DNA from: Forficula auricularia
Lineage: Eukaryota > Arthropoda > Insecta > Dermaptera > Forficulidae
Direction: 5' to 3'
Assembly: GCA_024734495.1 (NCBI GenBank)
Contig: JALMQS010000187.1
Coordinates: 17,608,455 to 17,672,454 of the forward strand
Length of the DNA stretch: 64,000 nucleotides
Below, piece after piece: positions 11,301 through 19,948 of the stretch. A model generated the notes under the pieces. The model made no database searches and was not told the origin of the DNA. It worked only from the letters and a program-made list of their open reading frames with translations. The position numbers and the translations under genes were made by a program. Each line of letters begins with the position of its first letter. Within the stretch, counting starts at the first letter, position 1.

Positions 11301-14300
11301 ATATAAAGCTATTATAGCCATCACAAAGAATAGCGGAACATCCATAAACATGCTAATGAGTAGAGACCGGATTTTTATGCAGTAAAAATTGCCAAAATAT
11401 GCAGTTAAAAATGCTGAAATATGCAGTAAAAGATAAATTTTTTTATGCACTAAAAAATTAAAATTGAAGACAAAAAGACTATATATTTAAATTGAAAGTT
11501 TTTGTGCCGAGAGTAGCAGAATTTTTATATATTGAAGGAGACAATAAAAGATTCCTGTGAATCAATTGTAATAGACTGATGAAAGCAAAGCCCTCGAAAC
11601 TATAGTCTCGTTATAAATAAATAAAATTTATAATTCCAGCAGAAGACACACTCTTTTATTGTCTCCTTCAAGACTATATATTTGAAGGAATGCTATGAAA
11701 TGAATAAAATGTTAAATTACGCTACAGACATCAAGTGTCAAATATGTACATTTATTATGTAAAAAATTCTCATTACATTTAATATATTAAAAAATCTTTA
11801 AACTCAAAGAAATTATAGGTCCACTTGAATAAAATCAACATAATAAATTTAATAATGTTTCAAAAATATGATCGAAAAAATACGGGGGGGGGGGGGCTAG
11901 TTTTATTTAACAGAAAGCGATTATATTGCTTTTATTTTTTATATTAACCATCTCTTCCTATTGACGTACAAATAATAAAGAAATAATGCAAAATTTGACC
12001 TGCTATAATCTGATCCCTACACTAATTTCCACCCACATATACACACATACGAACACTCAATAGCCAAAATGGGCTATAGTTCCCGAAGGCCATTAAAAAT
12101 AAAAAAAAGAATTAACAAAGGATCTCAAAAATAATTAAAATTTGAATCTAATGTGAATAATTTCTGTTTGCAAGTATTTTTTTAAATTATCTTCAGGATA
12201 TTATGTCTACGGTCACTTAAAATTGATTTATACGATGAAAAGGACCGGTCCACATCCACAGACGTAATGGGGGCGAATTTAAAAGAACTTAAAACCCCCA
12301 CTTTTATTTTGAAAGAAAAAGATTGCAAACGTTTCGGCATTTTCGAGTAGAATATAGTATTTAGTCAAGTCAAAGTACAACTGAATAATAAGAAAAATAA
12401 GTGGATTATTGTTTTTTAGCTATGTTTACATCCTTTGTAATCCGTCCAACACTACACTCTTGTCGTTGAGGCCTATTTTTGTTTTCTTCGACTTTAAATT
12501 AGTGTCCTCCTGTTTTATTTCTTCTTTTTTTTCAATCTTTCTCCCAAAAGTTACTTTTAAAACATCTGTATATGGCGCGAAATATGCAATTTTATGCAAT
12601 ATTACTCAAATATGCAAAAATATGTAGTATAAAATTTAACCCCCAGTAACTTAGATGCATGATTCGGATAGATAATTGATCTCCTGGGTCATATGTGGCG
12701 GCAAACAAAAAATACAATTGCATAGGAATCCGGTCTCTACTAATGAGACACAGCCTTGAAGACAACATGTCGATACAATGTCTCTCGGAGCATTGTAGTT
12801 CATAAACTAAAAAAGATTAAAACTTCTTTATTATAATACATTTTTAGTTCAAAACATTGATTTTTTTTATTTAATTATTTATTACTTATTTCTATTTTTT
12901 TATTTTAGGTTTAACGGGAACTACAGAGGGCCAAATGACAATAATCAATAGCTCAAATCTGGTTTTCCCGGTTTTGATTAAACTTTTATCCCACAAGCAA
13001 CATAAAATTGCAGAAAATGCAGCTACTATTTTCATCAATCTTTCTAGTGGAGAAAAGAACATTGAAAAGCTTTTTCAAAAGAAACAACTGGTAATTTAAT
13101 TTAACTAATAATTATGTGGTTATTTATTTTATTATTCAAAAGATTTTGAAAGTTATACATGTTTTCGAAAGAAAATTAATTTAATCTTTTATTAAAAATA
13201 TTCAAAGTTTTGGCTTTTCTAATTATTAAATGCTTTGGTTAGATAATTCTCTCATTGTCCATCAAGCATTGTTCAAAATTAACTGGTATGTGTACCAAGC
13301 GACTTGCACTTGCATCCTTCCTTGGCTTTACGAAAAATCAACTACACTCATAGAATATCAATCGACATATAAAAAAATACATATCACAGATCCTCTGATA
13401 CTTGTTAAGTACCATGATTTTTATAAAAATCATAGCAATCGTTTATGAAAAAAATAATAATAATAATAACCACCTGAACTTTTAAATAAAAGGGTATAAG
13501 GACCAAAAGCCTACCATATCATTGCTGCCTTATTCTTATCTTAAAATTTTGTTATTTCCTGATGTTGATAAACAATTCATCACTGGGGATGGCAACGATA
13601 TATCGATTATTTTTTTATATCGATATATTTCCAAAATATATCGAAATACTCCTTGCAATATATATCGAATATCGATATATACCTTGCAATATATATCGAA
13701 TATCGATATATGCCTTGCGATTTATATATCGAAAATTATATCGGATTTTTTTCACTTGCAAATACCAAAAAAAGTGCTGCAATTTTTTAATTGCACACTT
13801 TTATAAGAAATTTTAATTTCAAATCACAACTAACTCTAAAATAGAGGGGCTAAAAAAATGCCATAATACTAGAACAATATAATTTTTATTTATAATAATA
13901 CAAAAAGTAAGAAAGTATTATTTAAATAATATAGTTTAAAAAAATAAAAGCAGACATTGTAAATCAACGATAGACATATCATATTCCGGATTTTTCTTTA
14001 TTTAAATTTTAAAGTATTGATTATTTTAAATAAATTCATCATAATAAATTGAACTTCATCGTCCTCCTCTTCATTTTCATCTTCCGCATTATTATCTTTA
14101 TCATAATAAATTGGATTATATTATATTTCATTTTATTTTACTTCAATTTTTTTTTTTATTTTATATCACCTTTTTAGGGTAAAGGTTGGTTTTTATTTTT
14201 GATAGGAAGTTTTTTACTATCTAAAATTTTTTAATAGGTATTTTAAAGCATGAAAAATTATTAATAAGTCTTCTGATGTGTTTATCATTCTACTGCTAAA

Positions 14301-16974
14301 TTTAACGATTTTCTACTGTTTCTTTCACATTCGATCTGGGAACACTGGCACTTTTTGTGTGTTTCTGTGCTCGGTATATCAATAGATAATAGATCTTTAT
14401 TGTTTCTCGCAGTCGTAGGTTGCAAATACCTTAATAAACATGGCTCCAAAACAGGCGCGGATCCAGACCTCTGATTTGGGGGGGGGGGGCGGTCGCCGGT
14501 ATATAAGATCTACTTTTGATCTCGGAAGTGTGTCGCGATCGAATTGTCCAAGCGGGGGGGGGGGGGGGGGGGGGCAGAGACGCCACACACACACATATAG
14601 AGATTTATTTTCTACAATTTTAAAATTTAATGTTATAAAAAAATAAACATAAAAAATGTTGATCTTCAATGCTTTGTGGGGGGGGGGGGGGATCGCCCCC
14701 TGGGTCCTGCGCATGCTCCAAAATTATTAATTTTGAAGTTTTTTACCAATACATCCAAACAAAATTTATTAATTAACAAATTAATAAAAATATATCGATA
14801 TATTTGCTGCGATATATTTATGTATCGATATATAAGTTAGAGCTTATATCGATATATTAAAAGAATTTGCCATCCCTATTCACCACACACTAGCCATTGA
14901 ATTTTCTTGTGAATTTTGACTCGGACGTCCACAAAACCCGTTTTATTTTTCTAAATTCACTTTATTTTAAGGACATTGAATACTCTTTCTAGGATTTCGA
15001 AATTAACCTTTATAATTTTCGAAAATTGAATATCCCGAAAATGACGCACACTTTCATGCTTCACTAAAGTGAACTTAAAAAAATTTGCTTCCAAACAGCC
15101 ATAGATTATGAAATTTTGTTATAAATGATTGATTTTTAGAACTAATATAACAAATTTTTAATATTAAATATAAAATCTATGTATTCTCTTTCATCCAAAA
15201 TATGCAAATAGATTTTTGTTTTAATTAAATTAATTTTTCTTTTGTTTCCTCAGGCTCATCTTCTACAAACATTTTTTGAAATATCAATGAATCCAAATTG
15301 TCAAATTGCTGATTCTCTTCTAAAGGCACTTGCTAATTTTACTCGTCAACCAATATATGCATCATCATTTTTATGTGATACTCATCTTGATCTGGATTCA
15401 ATTTTACATCAATTAATAAATGCTTTGAGTCAAGATCAATCTTATAATAAACAAGGACAACAGTTGCATTTTATTGCGGCTCTTTTAAGTAATTTAACTC
15501 AAAATGACCAAGCACGAAGGTATTCGAAAAATTATTACATACCTATTTGTATAAATTAGTTTTAATATTAACAAAATTATTTTATTCCTAAGGGCAATTT
15601 TAAATCCTGATAAAGATTACCTTTCCAAAATAATAACATTTATCAATTATTCAAATTCAGAAATTCGTCGAAGAGGAACTGTAGGGGTTGTTCGAAATTT
15701 ATCCTTTGATACAGGTACATATTAAAATCTTTTATTAATATTTTATTATAATCTCTTTCATCAATTCTATGTTTATAATGAAAAAATTCAGAGTTAAGTA
15801 ATTAATTTGCGGTTCATTTCTTTTAAAAAAATATTTTAATTTACAAATGCTGACATATATTTTTGCTTAGATTTTCATGAATACCTCTTAGATGAAGAAA
15901 AAATTGATATTTTACCAAAACTTCTATATCCTCTCGCTGGTCCTGAAGAATTTGATGATGAAGATATGGATAATCTACCCATTGATTTACAATATTTACC
16001 TCAAGACAAAACAAGAGAATCTGTTCCCAGTATTAGGCAAATGCTTTTGGAAGCATTATTACAAGTAAATTTTATATAAATAATATTTACCTACATATAG
16101 AGGGTGAGTTTTTTATTTTTGGACATTCTTATATCTCAGATAATAATTTTTTTAATATTTTATTTATTTGAAATCATGTAAAAAATAATCCTAATGAAAG
16201 TGGTTCAGTTTTTTTTTTTCGCATTTTCAGCAATTATCCAAAACTTAAAAATAAACGTTTAAAGTTTATTATTAAATTATATAAAATTTACATACGACAT
16301 ACCTATACAGTACGAGTTTTCAGATGTGGTGCGGGCCCTTAGGCTGCAGCCTAGCTAGCCTATGCTTAAATCCGGCCCTGAATAGGTAGACAAAAATGTA
16401 TAGCTTTCCATTTAGAAATCAAAACTTGATTTTGAAAAATAGCCTTGATAGCTTGGTCAGGGTCAAAAAATTATAGTGTAGTTTTGTTTCCCGTTGATAA
16501 AAAACAACTTTTATTTAAAACTTGTTTTCCTATACGAAATGTTTTTGAGATATAAGAGGGCCTCTAGATAAAAAAACTCACCCTATATACCATATATACA
16601 TGGATTTATAATTTCAAATTAAATTATTTAATATATTTTAACAATTTTTAAATTTAGCTATTGGCAACTCGTTCTGCTCGGGAATATATTCGCTCAAAAA
16701 ATGCCTATTTGATTCTTCGAGAATTACATAAAATTGAAGAATCTCGTTCTGTCCTATTGGCTTGTGAAAATGCTGTAGATATCTTGATTAAGTATGCTCC
16801 TAAAAACAATTTATTTGCGATTTCTTTTTTAAACGAATTCCTATGTGATATTTTATTTCATTTCTTTACAGGAAAGAAGACGAAATAAATGAAGATAATT
16901 TGAAATCCATTGAAGTGCCAGAAGATCTACAAAATAAATTTTCTAAAGACGATAGAGAATTTATTGACGAATGA
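8343..16974 (+). CDS. HGH1: HGH1 homolog (FAM203 family), 7 coding exons
   Basis: Exons: 8343-8427, 12909-13090, 15254-15519, 15593-15714, 15871-16064, 16658-16791, 16872-16974. All introns are GT-AG, and phases join cleanly into a 361-aa protein (vertebrate HGH1 is about 390 aa). It is an all-helical armadillo-like repeat protein. Family signatures are PLAGPEEF at about residues 239-246 followed by the acidic DDEDMDNLPIDLQYLP, and NAYLILRELH at about 298. In yeast and mammals HGH1 is a cytosolic adaptor that helps the TRiC/CCT chaperonin fold elongation factor eEF2, and I infer the same role here. The start gives MDPLEELVNIL, directly after the promoter-like region. Intron 1 (4.5 kb) and intron 2 (2.2 kb) are packed with TEs, and intron 5 holds a MITE. 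Exons are intact, so the gene looks functional. Confidence 0.94.
8690..8931. repeat. F1 fold-back repeat, copy 2
   Basis: It begins with the F1 terminus (GGTTCTAGGTGAAACATTTT at about 8703). The left arm AATAGATAATAATAAGTAAA runs through GTAGTTTCACAAATAAAAC to GAGTTTTTATCTCGATATAT. The right arm mirrors this, ending at TTACTTATTATCTATT. The loop holds a degenerate minus-strand hammerhead core (CTGATG, GGGC...ACCC, GAAA) at 8811-8832. It lies in HGH1 intron 1. Confidence 0.75.
9042..9068 (-). ncRNA. Hammerhead ribozyme core (palindrome, left arm)
   Basis: The minus strand reads CTGAGGA, then CAAC-AAA-GTTG (stem II with a three-base loop), then GAAACG. Both conserved boxes are intact. It is the mirror copy of the core at 9605-9631. 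Confidence 0.6.
9239..9476. repeat. F1-like fold-back insertion with 12-bp TSD
   Basis: It is flanked by GATAGTTAATTT at 9227-9238 and 9477-9488. It starts with the F1-like terminus (GGTGTTGGTGCAAGGTGAAA), then has arms of about 63 bp that are nearly perfect complements (AAAGATAAGAGTAAATAAAT ... ATTTATTTACTCTTATCTTT). The loop keeps a decayed GATAGCCGAAAATATAT remnant of the hammerhead region. A 12-bp duplication fits retroposition better than hAT or Tc1 insertion. Confidence 0.75.
9605..9631 (+). ncRNA. Hammerhead ribozyme core (palindrome, right arm)
   Basis: CTGAGGA (9605-9611), stem II GTCAAC/GTTGAC closed by AAA, then GAAA (9628-9631). This is the cleanest stem II of the set, with six perfect pairs. 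Stems I and III are not clear within one arm, so activity would need the flanking or dimeric sequence. Confidence 0.65.
9856..10535 (+). repeat. R1 repeat, copy c
   Basis: It runs from AATAAGCTGATGTGGTCATC to ACCCTGTATGGTAAAA. It keeps the shared blocks TTTACCATACAACCTGGC, ACCAAAACTATGTGTGAAAT and ATGTTCACTTATTAGAGC, but has fewer internal units than copy a. It lies in HGH1 intron 1 and is non-coding. Confidence 0.8.
10901..11203. repeat. F2 fold-back repeat, hammerhead-bearing copy 1
   Basis: It opens with TTTTGCCGAGAGGTGCAGAG, the F2 5' block also seen near 11504 and (complement) 19445. The arms AATCAATAAGATTGTCATCT / TGCATCAAGCAGAGGACACT (with TTTATTTG next to it) are inverted around an AT-rich loop that holds an intact hammerhead core (11075-11111). 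Short open frames here are not credible genes. It lies in HGH1 intron 1. Confidence 0.75.
11073..11111 (+). ncRNA. Hammerhead ribozyme (F2, copy 1)
   Basis: CTGATGA (11075-11081), stem II GAAGG/CCTTC with a TCAAA loop, GAAA (11098-11101), then CTATAGTC. The last block gives a two-pair stem III (AC/GU) with a UAUA loop and the GUC cleavage triplet (11107-11109). The bases GA before the core and TC after it can form a minimal stem I. All invariant hammerhead positions are present. Minimal stem III is typical of ribozymes in Penelope-like elements and retrozymes, which often work as dimers. Confidence 0.72.
11489..11670. repeat. F2 fold-back repeat, copy 2, with long TSD
   Basis: It is inserted in the hAT element. 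The flanks AGACTATATATTTAA (11476-11490) and AGACTATATATTTGAA (11671-11686) are a target duplication of about 13-16 bp. It contains the F2 5' block (TGCCGAGAGTAGCAGAATTT), the arm TTGAAGGAGACAATAAAAG, a hammerhead core and the opposite arm TTATTGTCTCCTTCA. Because it interrupts the hAT element, it moved after that element had inserted. Confidence 0.8.
11574..11609 (+). ncRNA. Hammerhead ribozyme core (F2, copy 2)
   Basis: CTGATGA (11576-11582), a weak stem II region AAGCAAAGCCCTC, GAAA (11596-11599), then CTATAGTCTC identical to copy 1, including the GUC triplet. Stem II is partly decayed, so catalytic activity is less likely than in copy 1. Confidence 0.55.
13584..14878. mobile_element. hAT-like element rich in TATCGATA, in HGH1 intron 2
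   Basis: Termini TGGGGATGGCAA and the complement TTGCCATCCCTA. The flanks TTCATCAC (13576-13583) and TTCACCAC (14879-14886) match at 7 of 8 bases. Both ends carry runs of ATATCGATAT, which is unlike all neighbouring DNA. No transposase was recognised. Another element is nested at 14452-14715. Confidence 0.7.
14452..14715. mobile_element. Nested hAT-type MITE with G-runs and perfect TSD
   Basis: Termini CAGGCGCGGATCCAG and the complement of CATGCGCAGGACCCAG are flanked by identical 8-bp CTCCAAAA (14444-14451 and 14716-14723). Inside are three poly-G runs of 10-19 bases and ACACAC repeats. The Pro-rich and Gly-rich open frames on both strands are products of these runs, not genes. Confidence 0.82.
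16096..16588. repeat. MITE in HGH1 intron 5
   Basis: Inverted ends TATAGAGGGTGAGTTTTTT and AAAAAACTCACCCTATA, extended by TTATATCTCA/TGAGATATAA. Flanking TA would fit a Tc1/mariner-type MITE. A GGGCCCTTAGGCTGCAGCCT patch near 16334 is probably a separate insertion. No coding content. Confidence 0.65.
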
Positions 16975-16984
16975 CAAATGTTAT

Positions 16985-17030
16985 CTGTTAAATTAAGGTG
17001 TCCTCTGATGCAAATAAACATATACACATA
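16985..17030 (-). repeat. F2 end fragment after HGH1 stop
   Basis: GGTGTCCTCTGATGCAAATA is the complement of the F2 arm (TGCATCAAGCAGAGGACA at 11171) with a small deletion. It lies about 20 bp past the HGH1 stop. An AATAAA inside it (about 17012) could serve as the HGH1 poly(A) signal, so the repeat may contribute to the 3' end. That last point is inference. Confidence 0.45.
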
Positions 17031-17979
17031 TATGGGAATATTCCATGTTTGGTCAAAACATCCGTTAAAAGAATAATTTGAAGGGTAATTTCTCACACTG
17101 TCATTATACTTCTGAATTTACGACATATTTCAGAGAAGGATCTTACTTGAAAAGGTTATTTGAAGAAGAGCCGAAGACGGTCTTTTACAAGTGTTTGTTT
17201 GTCTGAGCTGAAAGGGCTTTAGGTCGGACATCAGTTGACCTACGAATCTGTGTTGTAGATGACCGCAATTAAAAAAATTTCTTTAACAACATTTCAACCC
17301 TACATTCCACCCCGTTAAGAAAAAATGATTGTTCTCAATCATATAATTAATTAATCGTTAGCTGTTATCGTTACGTTAAATTTGGTTAATTCGTGAATAT
17401 AAAATATTTTTTTAAAAATATCAAAAGCCTAATCGTGGAGGAATCTTATTCGTATCTTAAATCTAAATAATTCATACTGAAAACATTGACATCATTAGTA
17501 ATTAAATCTAAATAACATTTAAATAATTATACGTTAAGAATAATTAATAAACCTAAATTTTTATAAGTCAACTTAAATATATAAAAACATAATTACGTAA
17601 TAAACTTATTTTTTCATTGTTCATAATTCTTAATTCGTTTGTTCGTCTTTAATAATTCTTAATTCGTTAGTGAAATGTTAATGTTCGTTAGTAATGCTTA
17701 AATTCTAAACACTTTCACTTAACTAAACTTCACTTCGTATTTCGTTATAATATAACTTAGGTAGAATCATCGAATCCTACCTAACCTATAGCCTGGCCAA
17801 TGCATAATTGACTAAAATAGTGATTAATTTCGTAAAACGTGCATAATGATTTTTTTTTAACTTTTACCTTATTTCCGAATTGTTCTTTTAATTTAAATTT
17901 ACATACATTCGCTGGTTTAAATCCATAAATAGATTCGCATAGTTCGTTCGTCAGATCTTTACTAGTCCGGCTGTCATCC
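17031..17979. other. AT-rich region downstream of HGH1
   Basis: No gene. From about 17330 the sequence is unusually rich in CGTTA/TTCGT words compared with the flanks, and the same composition continues into the minus-strand fragments to 19700. It may be the LTR or tail of the same decayed retroelement, but I found no second LTR to prove it. Confidence 0.35.
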
Positions 17980-19023
17980 CTAAATTGACCTATATTCGTT
18001 TGTTTTTTTTTTCATAAGTTCACTAATCTTATTTTTCGTTTCAATAACATTTGAAAATATTATGAAAGGTTTCGTTTCTTTGTAACTTTGAAAGGCAAAA
18101 TCTATTGCTTCGTACATCGGACAATAAAAATAACATCTGCAAGCTGGTTTGTTTAATGACACTTCAACTAACAATGGCATCACATAATTACCTAATGATT
18201 GAAACAAATACACTGTATCTTTATCTGAAATAATTTTAAATGGATTACCAAAAATACTTTCATATAAAATCTCAGTTATCGTTAACATACTATAAACAAA
18301 TTTTAAGAATGCGTTGAGGGCTTGTATCAAACGTTTATCTGTATTTGTACCTGTAGGAGAACCTAAATTATCTAACTGCCAAATACCTGGCGGTATGTCA
18401 TCTTTTGAGATCGTATTTAAATAATCTTCGCGTTTATCCCTTTCTGGTTTCGTTAATATGTAATTAATCTCGTTTTTAATTATGTCTTGTAATTTTGAAA
18501 TTTCATTTTCATTTACTTTAGATTTTATTAATTTCGTTATTATAATGCGTTTACTTCCTAATAGATAAATTGTGAATTTCTTAAATTCGTTTATATAGTT
18601 TAAAATTTATAATTCATAAAAACAATCAACTTTATCGTCAGCATGTGAGTTACACTCTTTAAATGCGTATATAAAGCTTAAACATTCGAAATCATAATAA
18701 TAATAATCTTTTCTTTTATCGTGTGACGTGATTACGTATACCTGTCTTTCAAAAAAGGTTCCATTGTAACTAGTTTTTGGGTCTTTGCAATGTCTTTCAA
18801 GGGACATAATTTTTTCTCTATCGAAAGGGAAATTATTATTGTTCTCTGAAACGGACAATGAAAGGGGTACATTGATAAAATCATTTACGTTGGTCATTAC
18901 TTTTTCATTTTTAACTGTTTGAGTCTCGTTAATTTGTTCAATTAATTTGATTAATTTATCATTCGTGGGTTTTTTAGATCGTGAAGGTAAAGGAATATTA
19001 AATTCCCGTGATGCTAATTTCAA
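17980..19023 (-). pseudogene. Decayed unknown retroelement coding region
   Basis: Two open stretches on the minus strand (18607-19023, 138 codons; 17980-18330, 116 codons) share codon and base style (many CGTTA words) and are linked by stop-interrupted sequence. The upstream piece is Lys/Asn-rich with a cluster of Tyr residues. The downstream piece has a Cys-rich CRCYFYCPMYEAIDFAF block. I do not recognise the family. The position beside gypsy and envelope-like fragments on the same strand suggests a retrovirus-like element, but this is inference. Confidence 0.45.
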
Positions 19024-19338
19024 ATCACAATCAAAATCGGTCTTTTCTTTTATTTAATTTTGAATATTATCGTTACGTTTGTGAGGGGTTACTTTTAATT
19101 CACAATCAAAATCGTTTTACTCGTTAATTAAATTTTGTCGTCGATTGTCGTTAAGCTTTTGCCGTGATTTATCGTCTCTGTATTTTGCTCAATTTCGTAA
19201 TCGTTTGTTCCTGCTAATGTTTTGATGTTAACTAAACTTCTAACAATAGTTTCGGCATTAATTTCTCTGGTACCTTCGTCAGGCAAATCTAATAATTTTA
19301 ATATTCGTAAGTCGAATAATGTAAAGTGATATTCTAAG

Positions 19339-19469
19339 TTGAAGAGACAATAAAAAAGAGTGTGTCTTCTGCTGGAATTATAAATTTATAATTCCAGCAG
19401 AAGACACACTCTTTTATTGTCTCCTTCAATATATAAAAATTCTGCTACTCTCGGCAAAAACTTTCAATT
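19339..19469. repeat. F2 palindrome with 12-bp TSD
   Basis: It is flanked by TGATATTCTAAG (19327-19338) and TGATATTCTGAG (19470-19481). Most of it is a near-perfect palindrome of about 80 bp: GAGACAATAAAA..GAGTGTGTC, CTTCTGCTGGAATTATAAA, then the mirror image. It ends with the F2 5' block in reverse (TCTGCTACTCTCGGCAAAAA). The hammerhead loop is absent here. The twelve-base duplication supports independent mobility of F2. Confidence 0.85.
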
Positions 19470-19704
19470 TGATATTCTGAGTATTCAAGTTTGTCGTAAA
19501 ATCTACATGAATCAACAATAAACTTAAAACCAGTGAATTTCAATATTTCATTTCATTTTTCAATTAAATCGAAATCTTCCTCAAGGTAGATTTCAAATAA
19601 AATTTTGTATAGCGCGTTAATACATTGTTCTGAAGCGTTTATTAAATTTTTATTAACTATTGGCAATTAGCTTAAGGTGAGAATTCGTTGAGACTAACCT
19701 TTCG

Positions 19705-19917
19705 TTAAATCGGCTTCTTCTTCGCGCCCGTTTTGGGGTTGGGGCATGTGGTTGTAGCGGGCCTCTCGTAGGTTGTCGGCTGGGTGGATGGGGTGGTTCG
19801 TTGGCTGACTTGGTCGTTTTTCGTGTTGCCGTGTCTCATGGGTCCTCTCAGCTGGGCTGTCTTCTTGGCTGGTGTCGTATTAGATTCATTCATCTTGCTT
19901 CCTTCGTGTAGATTCAA
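19705..19917 (-). pseudogene. GC-balanced TE fragment, unknown
   Basis: A minus-strand open frame of 70 codons rich in Thr, Pro and Lys, at the edge of the GC-richer block holding the LINE. It abuts the LINE reverse transcriptase piece with a sharp change. It may be gag-like or the disordered N-terminus of a TE protein. No motif allows a firm call. Confidence 0.3.
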
Positions 19918-19948
19918 ATGCGTCGTGTTGTCTCTCTCGTTGTCGTTA

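Larger units (their letters stand above)
11361..12739 (-). mobile_element. hAT element in HGH1 intron 1, perfect 8-bp TSD
   Basis: Termini are TAGAGACCGGAT and ATCCGGTCTCTA. The flanks are identical 8-bp duplications CTAATGAG (11353-11360 and 12740-12747). Subterminal TATGCA/TGCATA motifs are repeated many times at both ends. The minus strand near 12190-12290 has a transposase remnant reading PITSVDVDRSFSSYKSIL, a hAT dimerisation motif. An F2 repeat is inserted at 11489-11670. A sister copy in opposite orientation lies at 40691-42513. Confidence 0.9.

Noticed and set aside
14397..14714. 105-codon Pro-rich frame and opposite Gly-rich frame
   Set aside because: Produced by poly-G/poly-C runs in a hAT-type MITE with clear ends and target duplication.
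17980..19023. Calling these minus-strand frames a host gene
   Set aside because: Stops between the parts, no splice structure, and TE-dense surroundings on the same strand.
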